64,000 nucleotides of DNA, taken from the NCBI GenBank assembly GCA_018335935.1, contig JAGXRG010000001.1, positions 46,326 through 110,325 on the forward strand, written 5' to 3'. Numbering within the stretch: the first letter of the stretch is position 1; each line of letters begins with the position of its first letter. The notes under the pieces are model-generated. The model saw only the letters and a list, made by a program, of their open reading frames with translations. It did not search any database and had not been told where the DNA came from. The position numbers were made by a program, and so were the translations under genes. The stretch is from Chitinophagaceae bacterium (GTDB lineage: Bacteria; Bacteroidota; Bacteroidia; Chitinophagales; Chitinophagaceae). Shown here piece after piece: positions 9,455-18,065 of the stretch.

Positions 9455-9460
9455 AAATAT

Positions 9461-10225
9461 ATGGAACATTACACAATGAATCTAAACTTAAAGGTTTGGC
9501 GTCAGAAAAATTGTCAAACAAAAGGCCAATTCAAACTTTACAAAGTAGAAAATATTTCTACAGAAATGTCTTTTCTTGAAATGTTCGACGTGTTGAATGA
9601 ACAATTAATTGCTACTGGTGAAGACCCTATTGCTTTTGATCATGATTGTAGAGAGGGCATTTGTGGTGCTTGCAGTATGTACATTGATGGTAAACCACAT
9701 GGACCATGGGAAGCAAATACAACTTGTCAGCTTCATATGAGAGCATTTAAAGATGGTGATACTATAGTTGTTGAACCATGGAGAGCTAATGCTTTTCCGG
9801 TAATTAAAGATTTAGTTGTAGATCGTACAGCATTCGATAGAATCATTCAAGCAGGTGGATATATCAGTGTAAACACTGGTAATGCTGTTGATGGAAACTC
9901 GCTTCCTATAAATAAGGATAAAGCAGATGCTGCTTTTGCTGCTGCTATGTGTATTGGTTGTGGTGCTTGTGTTGCAGCTTGTAAAAATAGTAGTGCAATG
10001 TTATTCTTGAGTGCAAAGGTTTCTCATTTAGCTTTATTACCTCAAGGAGAACCTGAACGTCATTCTAGAGTAATTAATATGGTTACTCAAATGGATAAAG
10101 AAGGATTTGGTTCTTGTACTAATACTGGTGCTTGTGAAGCAACTTGTCCGAAAGAAATTTCAATAGCAAATATCGCTCGATTAAATAGTGAATATTTAAC
10201 TGCTAGTTTGGTATCGGAAAAGTAA
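9461..10225 (+). CDS. sdhB: succinate dehydrogenase/fumarate reductase iron-sulfur subunit
   Basis: 2Fe-2S motif [16 protein letters not shown], 4Fe-4S motifs [16 protein letters not shown] and [15 protein letters not shown]. Confidence 0.96.
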   Translation: MEHYTMNLNLKVWRQKNCQTKGQFKLYKVENISTEMSFLEMFDVLNEQLIATGEDPIAFDHDCREGICGACSMYIDGKPHGPWEANTTCQLHMRAFKDGDTIVVEPWRANAFPVIKDLVVDRTAFDRIIQAGGYISVNTGNAVDGNSLPINKDKADAAFAAAMCIGCGACVAACKNSSAMLFLSAKVSHLALLPQGEPERHSRVINMVTQMDKEGFGSCTNTGACEATCPKEISIANIARLNSEYLTASLVSEK

Positions 10226-10370
10226 TATTAATTAAATTTTATTTCTTCTACTTTAAAAAATATTTGGTAAATATCAAAAAACACTTAATTTAGTTGTATA
10301 AACTAATAATGTTTATGTTATTATTACTTATTAACATCTTTATTTTATCTTTATCGGCTCTAACATTATT

Positions 10371-10408
10371 CAGCAATTCAGCAATTCAGCAATTCAGCAA
10401 TTCAGCAA
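10371..10408. repeat. octamer tandem array (CAGCAATT)x4 plus a partial unit
   Basis: CAGCAATTCAGCAATTCAGCAATTCAGCAATTCAGCAA, exact. Confidence 0.95.
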
Positions 10409-10514
10409 AATAAAAATATCAAATATGTTCTGCTTAGCAGACATCTTCAAATTGATATAAATCATATTATACTCATTTCAACTATTTCAAAAAAAATTAT
10501 ATTCAAACAATTTT

Positions 10515-10554
10515 TTTACAAGCAAAGTAGTGTGTACAACTATCTGCTTGTAAA
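10515..10554. promoter_or_regulatory. inverted repeat TTTACAAGCA-N20-TGCTTGTAAA upstream of the peptide gene
   Basis: Perfect 10-bp arms read directly. Confidence 0.55.
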
Positions 10555-10705
10555 AAAGCAGCCTTATGTTTTGTGTGTACAGCAAAATTTGAGGCTACAA
10601 AAAAAATCCTTATATGTTAAGTAAATCATCTGTTCAACTTTACTGAACTTTAAGGTAACAAATACTAAGCAGTAAGCCACTCTTTGTTAAGAGTACACTA
10701 AAACT

Positions 10706-10729
10706 ATTTGCTATTTATAAATAGCAAAT
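10706..10729. promoter_or_regulatory. 24-bp perfect palindrome ATTTGCTATTTATAAATAGCAAAT, candidate operator
   Basis: Perfect self-complementary sequence about 140 nt upstream of the precursor peptide gene. Confidence 0.55.
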
Positions 10730-10865
10730 TATAAAAAGTTGTGGATGCTATCTTGTACTTGTTGGGTAAAAGCAACAACCCTAATGTTGCTAAATAATAC
10801 AACTAGCTTTATACTCTTTAAAGTTAAAAGAGGGTTAAGTGTATATTTAAATTAACTTTATTTTT

Positions 10866-11129
10866 ATGCTAAAAAAATTTGAAAACTTAGGTACTGCTTT
10901 AAGCAGAAATGAAAGTAAAAAAATTATAGGGGGCGATGGTTATAACGATTTGATTGTTGATGATGGTGGTATAAAATGTTCTTATACAAAAAAATCTACC
11001 GCAGAATGTAATAATGCTTCTTTTGGTAATACATATTGTCAAGTAAATGACTTAGCAGTTTGCAATCAAGGTGCAAATAATCTTTGTTCAAGTAATTCAT
11101 GCTGTGCTTCAGCTAGTTGCTCTTATTAA
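10866..11129 (+). CDS. double-glycine leader, Cys-rich secreted peptide precursor (putative bacteriocin/RiPP-like)
   Basis: Leader MLKKFENLGTALSRNESKKIIGG with GG site; core contains 8 Cys; located directly upstream of a C39 exporter operon. Confidence 0.8.
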   Translation: MLKKFENLGTALSRNESKKIIGGDGYNDLIVDDGGIKCSYTKKSTAECNNASFGNTYCQVNDLAVCNQGANNLCSSNSCCASASCSY

Positions 11130-11137
11130 ATTAGACT

Positions 11138-11168
11138 ATGGATCTGCTTTATTTAAAAGCAGATCCAT
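11138..11168 (+). terminator. strong stem-loop between precursor and downstream genes (attenuator or mRNA stabiliser candidate)
   Basis: ATGGATCTGCTTT-ATTTA-AAAGCAGATCCAT, perfect 13-bp stem with 5-nt loop; no pronounced U-tract. Confidence 0.6.
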
Positions 11169-11208
11169 TATTAAACAATATATTAATTTGTATGAGAGAA
11201 TTTCACTT

Positions 11209-12669
11209 ATGAACAATTCAATAAAATTGGGTATGATTAAATCATTTTTTTTCCTTTTTTTTTCAATTACGAGCTCAGATTTAATTTGTCAAACAACAGT
11301 AATTTATAAATATAAAAGAGACTTAAATTTAAGAAGCGACTCAATTTTTTTGAGATTTTTCAAACAAACAAATTCACCATATGAAGGAGACAGGGAAATC
11401 CATCCATTTTCTAAAACATACTTTAGTAAAAATGATACGAACTATATAAAGTACACTATAAAATTAAATGACACAACATGCTCATTTAATGACGATTTAT
11501 TTGGTCATGAAGTTATCATTATTCCAAAAGACACATTAGAATTTACTTTAGAAATGAAGCCAATAGAGGATTCGTTTAAACTAAATAAGAAATTTCCAAG
11601 CCCTTGGATGTTGAATTTATATTTCTCTGGAAAGAATAAATTTATCTATGAAATATTTGACTCATTAGCTTTTGTAAGTGGAGATTTAAGAAATTCAAAT
11701 TTAAATATTAACATTGTTAATGGAGATTATACCAAATTATTAGATACTATATTTAATATTTACAAGTACAGATTAGACTACTTGAATAAATATTGTTTAA
11801 ACCATAACATACCCAAGAATATTCAAAGGTTGGTAACCAATGAAATTCGTTCTTCATATTTAATTAATTTATTATCTCAATACAAAGACACACTCAACTA
11901 TAAGACCAATTTTCATAAAGCTTTCGAAGATATTGAACTGAACGATTCAGTATTGTTTTTTCAAACAATCTTATTTTCAAATTTAGTTCTCATGTATGAA
12001 AGAATAGTTAACAAGCTAAATAATACAGAAATTCCACTTGTTAAAACTTATTCAGTTTGTAAAGAAAAATATACTAATCCAATTCGAGATTATTTATTGC
12101 ATGTATATGTAAAAAATGCAATTATCAATAAAGAAAAATTTGCAGATTCATTATTGTTTGACTTTAAACAAATTTGTACCAATTTAATATACTTAAACTA
12201 TTTAGACTCACTAAAAGTTATTTATAAGCAAAAGCAAAAATTGATTTTATTGGATGCTCTCAATGATTCAATAATTGATACAAAAGGTAATAAAATAAAA
12301 ATAAAAAATCTTTTAAAAGATAAGTTTGTTGTCCTTGATTGTTGGGCTTCATGGTGCAAACCCTGTCTTTTAGAACTACCATTTAGTATGAGTTTCCAAA
12401 AAATCTTTAAAGAAAAAGTTGACTTTATTTTTCTGTCTTTTGATAGGGATAAATCCAGTTGGTTGTTGAAACTTAAATCATTAAAATTTAAAGGAAAACA
12501 TTACTTATTGAATAAGAACTTCGAATCAAATTTTGCAAATTATTTTAATATAAATTCTATTCCCAGATATTTAATATTTAATAATAAAGGACAATTAGTT
12601 TCAGACGATGCACCAAGACCATCAGAAAAAATATTTACAAAAATGATTGACAAATTAATTACTAAATAA
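11209..12669 (+). CDS. TlpA/thioredoxin-like family protein, secreted
   Basis: Signal-like N-terminus; C-terminal thioredoxin fold DKFVVLDCWASWCKPCLLELPFSMSF (WCKPC), cis-Pro region INSIPRYLIF. Start inferred at 11209 rather than 11071. Confidence 0.8.
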   Translation: MNNSIKLGMIKSFFFLFFSITSSDLICQTTVIYKYKRDLNLRSDSIFLRFFKQTNSPYEGDREIHPFSKTYFSKNDTNYIKYTIKLNDTTCSFNDDLFGHEVIIIPKDTLEFTLEMKPIEDSFKLNKKFPSPWMLNLYFSGKNKFIYEIFDSLAFVSGDLRNSNLNINIVNGDYTKLLDTIFNIYKYRLDYLNKYCLNHNIPKNIQRLVTNEIRSSYLINLLSQYKDTLNYKTNFHKAFEDIELNDSVLFFQTILFSNLVLMYERIVNKLNNTEIPLVKTYSVCKEKYTNPIRDYLLHVYVKNAIINKEKFADSLLFDFKQICTNLIYLNYLDSLKVIYKQKQKLILLDALNDSIIDTKGNKIKIKNLLKDKFVVLDCWASWCKPCLLELPFSMSFQKIFKEKVDFIFLSFDRDKSSWLLKLKSLKFKGKHYLLNKNFESNFANYFNINSIPRYLIFNNKGQLVSDDAPRPSEKIFTKMIDKLITK

Positions 12670-12672
12670 ACT

Positions 12673-14283
12673 ATGATAAACTCATATAGTAATATAGAAT
12701 CAATAACAATTATTTTAATTCAGCACTTTAAATTACCAATTACCAAATCGACAGCAAGAGAAAGTATTAAAAATCATCCTGATTATCCTAGTTTATTAAG
12801 CATTAGTGATAGTTTAAATAAATGGCAAATACCTAATGCAGCTTTTAAAATAGAAGCAAATAAATTATCAGAGTTACCCTTGCCGTTTATAGCACATTTA
12901 GTAAAAGCAAATAGTGCATTTGCATTGGTAACAAGTATTGGCAGTAACAGTATTACTTACCAAACTGGCACTACAGCAAAAAGTAAACAATCAATTACAA
13001 TTAAAGATTTTCTAAAAATTTGGGATGGTGTGGTTTTATTAACAGAACCAACAGCACAAAGTGCAGAGCCAAATTATAAAAAAGCCAAACAACAAGAAAC
13101 CATACGTCAACTTAAAATGCCTTTATATACTAGCATTGGCTTATTGCTTACTTTAATTCTTGGAATTTTAACTATTAACAATACAATATTAACTTTTAGC
13201 TTAATAAAGTTTTTAGGTATTATTGTTACAACACTTTTGCTTTGGTATGAGGTAGATAATGGCAACCCTTTTTTGCAACAAATTTGTACAGGCACATCCA
13301 AAACAAATTGCAATGCCATACTTAACAGTAAAGATGCAAAGTTGTTTGGCATTATTAGTTGGAGCGAGATAGGCTTTTTTTATTTTGCAAGTGGTTGGTT
13401 ATTATTATTGTTTAGCAGTTGGTTGCCTACCCCTGCACAAACACTGCCAATAATAGTATGGTTAAATTTATTGGCAATGCCATATACTGTTTTCTCTGTT
13501 TATTATCAATGGCGTATTGCAAAGCAATGGTGCAGGTTATGCCTTACTGTGCAAGTATTGTTGGTAGCAGAGCTTATAGTTAGTATTACTACAAATCAAT
13601 TTTACAACTTATCAATCAATCAACTTTTCAATCAATCCACCAATCAACTTTTTATCTTTTCAATTATTCTCCCAGTTGCAATTTGGTATTTACTAAAAAT
13701 GCCTCTTAAAACAAGTCAAGAAGCAAAAAATGTAAAAAGGCAATTAATACGTTTAAAGTTCAATAACAACATTTTTAATGTATTGCTACTGAAACAAAAA
13801 AAAATAGCTGTTATTGCAAATGATTTGGGTATTGTAATGGGTAATCCAAATGGAGATAATACAATTATTAAAGTGTGTAATCCTTATTGTGGACCCTGTG
13901 CCAAGGGTCATACCAAAATTCATAATCTTTTAGAAATAACCCCTAACTTAAGAGTACAAGTATTGTTTACAGCAACTAATAAAGAGGGCGATATTAAAAC
14001 TCCACCCATAAAACACTTACTAGCCATTGCAGCCAAAGGAGATGCAACACTAACAGCCCAAGCAATGGAAGATTGGTATAAAGCTCCTAAAAAAGACTAT
14101 GAAACTTTTGCAAAAAAATATCCAATTAACAAGGAAGAACTAGATAAACAAATAAACATAATTGATGAGATGAGCAAATGGTGTGAAGAAACTAAAATAA
14201 GTTTCACTCCAACTTACTTTATCAATGGCTATCAAATACCAGATATTTATGACTTAGATGATATAGGATATTTTTTAAACTAA
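12673..14283 (+). CDS. C39-like domain / vitamin K epoxide reductase / thioredoxin fusion (disulfide-forming)
   Basis: N-terminal C39-like HPDYPSLLSISDSLNKWQI lacking the catalytic Cys motif; VKOR region CTGTSKTNCNAILNSKDAKLFGIISWSEIGFFYF and WCRLCLTVQ; C-terminal CNPYCGPCAKGH. Confidence 0.88.
   Translation: MINSYSNIESITIILIQHFKLPITKSTARESIKNHPDYPSLLSISDSLNKWQIPNAAFKIEANKLSELPLPFIAHLVKANSAFALVTSIGSNSITYQTGTTAKSKQSITIKDFLKIWDGVVLLTEPTAQSAEPNYKKAKQQETIRQLKMPLYTSIGLLLTLILGILTINNTILTFSLIKFLGIIVTTLLLWYEVDNGNPFLQQICTGTSKTNCNAILNSKDAKLFGIISWSEIGFFYFASGWLLLLFSSWLPTPAQTLPIIVWLNLLAMPYTVFSVYYQWRIAKQWCRLCLTVQVLLVAELIVSITTNQFYNLSINQLFNQSTNQLFIFSIILPVAIWYLLKMPLKTSQEAKNVKRQLIRLKFNNNIFNVLLLKQKKIAVIANDLGIVMGNPNGDNTIIKVCNPYCGPCAKGHTKIHNLLEITPNLRVQVLFTATNKEGDIKTPPIKHLLAIAAKGDATLTAQAMEDWYKAPKKDYETFAKKYPINKEELDKQINIIDEMSKWCEETKISFTPTYFINGYQIPDIYDLDDIGYFLN
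13591..13655. repeat. octamer-periodic repeat inside the VKOR CDS (ATCAATCA/ACTTTTCA-type units)
   Basis: ACTTATCA ATCAATCA ACTTTTCA ATCAATCC ACCAATCA ACTTTTTA; encodes LSINQLFNQSTNQLF. Confidence 0.65.
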
Positions 14284-14327
14284 ACTTTTGCTTTTTCCAA
14301 TCTTATTATTTCAAACAATAATTAATT

Positions 14328-16637
14328 GTGAGTTTCCCATTTTACAAACAACTAGATGCAAGGGATTGCGGGCCCACATGCTTACGTATGTTGGCAAAGT
14401 ATTATGGTAAAAATATTTCAATTCAACACTTACGCAACTTATGTGAAATTGGAAAAGAAGGTGTAAATTTATTAGGCATTGCCAATGCTGCTGATGCAAT
14501 TGGTTTTAGAACTAGAGCAGTAAAACTTACTTATAAACAATTTATAGAAGACGTTTCCACTCCCTGCATTTTACATTGGGGGCAAAATCATTTTGTAGTT
14601 GCTATACCTTATCAAAATAATTTAATTAATAATTTATTTTTTTCAAAGTACATAAAAAATAAAAGAATATCAAAGGGTTTGTTAATTGCAGACCCATCAC
14701 GTGGATTAAATACAATAGAAAAAAAAGATTTTTTAAATCAATGGGCTAGTACAACTATTAATGATGAACCTTCTGGATTTGCTTTATTACTAGAACCAAC
14801 TAAAGTATTTAATAAAGAAGAAGAAATAACATACAATAAAAATAATCATTGGAATAAAGCAGGTATTGCCAAATCTTCTCCATTTGAAGTTGAAGAAGTC
14901 AGTAAAAGTTGGACTATTATTACCCCATATTTTTTTGCACAAAAAAAGTTTTTGCTACAACTTTTAATGGGTTTAGTTGCAAGCAGTATTTTACAATTAA
15001 TATTTCCTTTTTTAACACAAGGCATTGTTGATATTGGTATACAAACACACAACCTGCCTTTTATTTATATGGTATTAATTGCTCAATTAATGCTTTCTTT
15101 TGGTCGTGTGTTTATTGATTTTATTCGTAGCAGATTATTGCTTTACATCAGCACCAAAATAAATGTTTCCATCCTTTCTGATTTTTGGATTAAGCTAATG
15201 AAATTACCATTAAGTTATTTTGATAGTAAACAAACTGGTGATATTATACAACGACTTGGAGATCACCAAAAAATTCAAAACTTTCTTACAGGCAGTGCAT
15301 TAAACACTTTCTTTTCTTTATTGAATTTCGCCGTTTTTTCTATTGTATTACTTCAATATAACGCAACAGTTTTTACCGTGTTTTGTATTGGAAGTTTCCT
15401 ATATTTTTTTTGGATTAGAATATTTTTAAGTTATAGAAGAAATTTAAACTATAAATATTTTGAATTAGCCAATAAAGAAAATACAGCTACCATGCAACTT
15501 ATAAATGGCATGCATGAAATACGATTAAATAACGCAGAACAATATAGACGTTGGGAATGGGAAGGATTACAAGCTAACATTTTTAAATTACAATTCAAAA
15601 CCTTAAGCATAACTCAAATTCAACAAGCTGGTGCTTTTTTTATTAACGAAGGTAAAAACATTGTTATCACTTTTTTAGTTGCCAAGTCTGTAATGGATGG
15701 ACAATTAACACTTGGAGCAATGTTAGCTGTGCAATATATAATTGGGCAATTAAACAGCCCAATAGAGCAAATTGTAGGTTTTGTTCAACAAGCCCAAGAT
15801 GCAAAAATAAGTTTAGAAAGATTGAATGAGATTCATAGTTTGAGGGATGAATCAAATACTACAAACTTTGGATACACAAGTAAAATGCCAACAAATATGG
15901 GATTGGTTTTAAGAAACCTTTCATTCACATACAATGGTGCAGGTAATGAACCAGTGTTACAAAATATAAATCTTCATATTCCAGAGGGCAAGGTTACAGC
16001 AATAGTAGGCATGAGTGGAAGCGGTAAAACAACATTATTAAAACTTTTGTTACGTTTTTATGAAAACTATCAAGGTGAAATTGAGTTTCAAGGAAGCAAA
16101 TGTTGGAAAAGTTTAGATCACTCATTTTGGCGTAGCAAATGTGGTTGTGTAATGCAAGATGGATTTATTTTTAATGATAATATTGCCAACAATATAGCAG
16201 TAACTGATGGCAATCCCGACTATGAAAAATTGATTCAAGCCTGCAAAGTAGCAAATATTTTAACATTTATAGAAAGCCTTCCATTAGGGTTTAATACAAA
16301 AATTGGTGCTGAGGGAAATGGAATAAGCCAAGGTCAAAAACAAAGAATCTTAATTGCAAGAGCAGTTTATAAAAATCCTGAATATTTATTTTTCGATGAA
16401 GCAACAAATGCTTTAGATGCTAATAACGAAAAAGAAATTATGGAACAACTAAACTATTTTTTTAAAGGTAGAACAGTTATTGTTGTTGCACACAGATTAA
16501 GTACAGTAAAAAATGCCGACAATATTGTAGTATTAAAAAATGGAGTTATGGCGGAGCAAGGTAATCACGAAACACTGGTTAACAAACGTGGTTACTATTA
16601 TGAACTAGTAAAAAATCAATTAGAATTAGGAAACTAG
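14328..16637 (+). CDS. peptidase C39 domain-containing ABC transporter (peptide processing/export)
   Basis: C39 active site QLDARDCGPTCLRMLAKYYGK; ABC motifs GMSGSGKTTLL, ISQGQKQRILIARA, YLFFDEATNALD. GTG start. Confidence 0.95.
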   Translation: MSFPFYKQLDARDCGPTCLRMLAKYYGKNISIQHLRNLCEIGKEGVNLLGIANAADAIGFRTRAVKLTYKQFIEDVSTPCILHWGQNHFVVAIPYQNNLINNLFFSKYIKNKRISKGLLIADPSRGLNTIEKKDFLNQWASTTINDEPSGFALLLEPTKVFNKEEEITYNKNNHWNKAGIAKSSPFEVEEVSKSWTIITPYFFAQKKFLLQLLMGLVASSILQLIFPFLTQGIVDIGIQTHNLPFIYMVLIAQLMLSFGRVFIDFIRSRLLLYISTKINVSILSDFWIKLMKLPLSYFDSKQTGDIIQRLGDHQKIQNFLTGSALNTFFSLLNFAVFSIVLLQYNATVFTVFCIGSFLYFFWIRIFLSYRRNLNYKYFELANKENTATMQLINGMHEIRLNNAEQYRRWEWEGLQANIFKLQFKTLSITQIQQAGAFFINEGKNIVITFLVAKSVMDGQLTLGAMLAVQYIIGQLNSPIEQIVGFVQQAQDAKISLERLNEIHSLRDESNTTNFGYTSKMPTNMGLVLRNLSFTYNGAGNEPVLQNINLHIPEGKVTAIVGMSGSGKTTLLKLLLRFYENYQGEIEFQGSKCWKSLDHSFWRSKCGCVMQDGFIFNDNIANNIAVTDGNPDYEKLIQACKVANILTFIESLPLGFNTKIGAEGNGISQGQKQRILIARAVYKNPEYLFFDEATNALDANNEKEIMEQLNYFFKGRTVIVVAHRLSTVKNADNIVVLKNGVMAEQGNHETLVNKRGYYYELVKNQLELGN

Positions 16638-16686
16638 TTAATAAAGTAAAATTCAATTTTAAACATTTTAAATTATAATATAATCA

Positions 16687-17985
16687 GTGTCAGATAATCA
16701 TATTAGAAACTACCAAGTATCAGAAATCATTTCAAGTAATCCTAGCTTTTTGGTGCGAAATGGTATTAGTTTATTTGTATTAATACTAATTATCATTATA
16801 GCTGTTTGCAGTTTTGTAAAATATCCGGATGTAATATCAACAAATGCAAAACTTACTGCAATCAATCCTCCAAAAGAAATAAAAGCCAAAGTAAATGGCA
16901 GATTGGTAGAGTTATTTGCTACTGAAAATCAAAAAGTACAGGAAGGTACGATTTTAGGCTATCTAGAAAGCACTGCGAACCACAAGTACATTATTAATTT
17001 ATCTAATATTATTGATACAATGGTGCAACTAATGCAGCAAAACAAAGTATTACAAACAATACTAGACTATAAAACTTTTTTGTCTAAAAACAAAACAGAT
17101 GAAAATTATGGAGAAATACAAGCAGCATATCAAACATTTATTCAAGCTTATAATTCCTACAATCAATATTTAAATGGTGGATTCTATTTGCAAAAACTAA
17201 GTATGCTACAAAAAGATATTAGTTATTTGCAAAGGCTAAAAGAAAGCCTTTTGCAACAAAAAAAAATGACAGAAGAAGATGTTAAATTAATGCAAGAAAA
17301 CTTTGCAGCACAAGAAAAAATGAACAAAGAAAAAGTAATTGCACCTGTAGAATATAGAAACGAAAAAAGCAAATTAATTGCTAAAGAAATTAGTTTACCG
17401 CAAATTAACTCAATCATCATTAATAATGATAATTCTCAACATACAAAACAAAAAGAAATTGCTGAATTACAAAACCAAATTGCACAACAACAAAATATTT
17501 TTATTCAAGCTTTACAAAGTTTTAAAGCAATTGTTGATGATTGGAAAGCAAAATATTTATTTACTACTCCTGTTGCTGGCACTATAGAATTTGCAGGATT
17601 TGTTCAGTCAAATCAACTGTTACAAGTCAATCAAATCCTTTGCTTTGTGAATCCTAAAAATAGTGCTTTCTATGCTCAATTACTAATACCTCAAACCAAT
17701 TTAGGCAAAATAAAAGTTAATCAAAAAGTGTTACTCAAGCTTCCCTCTTATCCATTTCAACAATATGGTTATATTGAAGGAACCTTAAATTTTATTTCAA
17801 ATATTCCTACTGATAGTGGCTATATAGCTAAAGTAGACTTTACAAGAGGCTTACAGACAAATTATTCAAAATCTATTTTTTTTAGAGAAGGTTTAAAAGC
17901 AAATGCTGAAATTATTACAGAAGATTTGAGTTTATTAGAAAGGTTTTTTTATAATATCAGAACTTCATTTAAAATATCCAATTAA
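16687..17985 (+). CDS. HlyD family secretion protein (membrane fusion protein)
   Basis: Single N-terminal TM, biotinyl-lipoyl-like KAKVNGRLVELFATENQKVQEGTILGYLES, coiled coil, beta-barrel region. GTG start. Confidence 0.9.
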   Translation: MSDNHIRNYQVSEIISSNPSFLVRNGISLFVLILIIIIAVCSFVKYPDVISTNAKLTAINPPKEIKAKVNGRLVELFATENQKVQEGTILGYLESTANHKYIINLSNIIDTMVQLMQQNKVLQTILDYKTFLSKNKTDENYGEIQAAYQTFIQAYNSYNQYLNGGFYLQKLSMLQKDISYLQRLKESLLQQKKMTEEDVKLMQENFAAQEKMNKEKVIAPVEYRNEKSKLIAKEISLPQINSIIINNDNSQHTKQKEIAELQNQIAQQQNIFIQALQSFKAIVDDWKAKYLFTTPVAGTIEFAGFVQSNQLLQVNQILCFVNPKNSAFYAQLLIPQTNLGKIKVNQKVLLKLPSYPFQQYGYIEGTLNFISNIPTDSGYIAKVDFTRGLQTNYSKSIFFREGLKANAEIITEDLSLLERFFYNIRTSFKISN

Positions 17986-17993
17986 AATTTAAA

Positions 17994-18065
17994 ATGTTTG
18001 TTGTTTCAAATATTGCCCGTTTAAATAAAGAATATTTAACTGCAAGTTTAGTTTCAGAAAATTAA
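17994..18065 (+). pseudogene. diverged fragment of the sdhB 3' end
   Basis: 18009-18065 translates [18 protein letters not shown], against sdhB terminus [18 protein letters not shown] (10169-10225). 47 of 57 nt identical; 7 of 9 differing codons synonymous. Confidence 0.88.

Noticed and set aside
11071-11208. Extended N-terminus of the TlpA-like ORF (MQIIFVQVIHAVLQ...)
   Set aside because: It overlaps the peptide gene in another frame and crosses the hairpin; the ATG at 11209 followed by a signal-like segment is a better start.
17378-17587. Plus-strand ORF of 69 aa within HlyD
   Set aside because: Alternate frame of the HlyD gene, Lys/Leu-rich from AT bias.
10226-17993. Transposon or integrative element encoding its own recombinase
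   Set aside because: No transposase, integrase or relaxase ORF found between the two sdhB ends; only the sdhB-tail duplication supports transfer.
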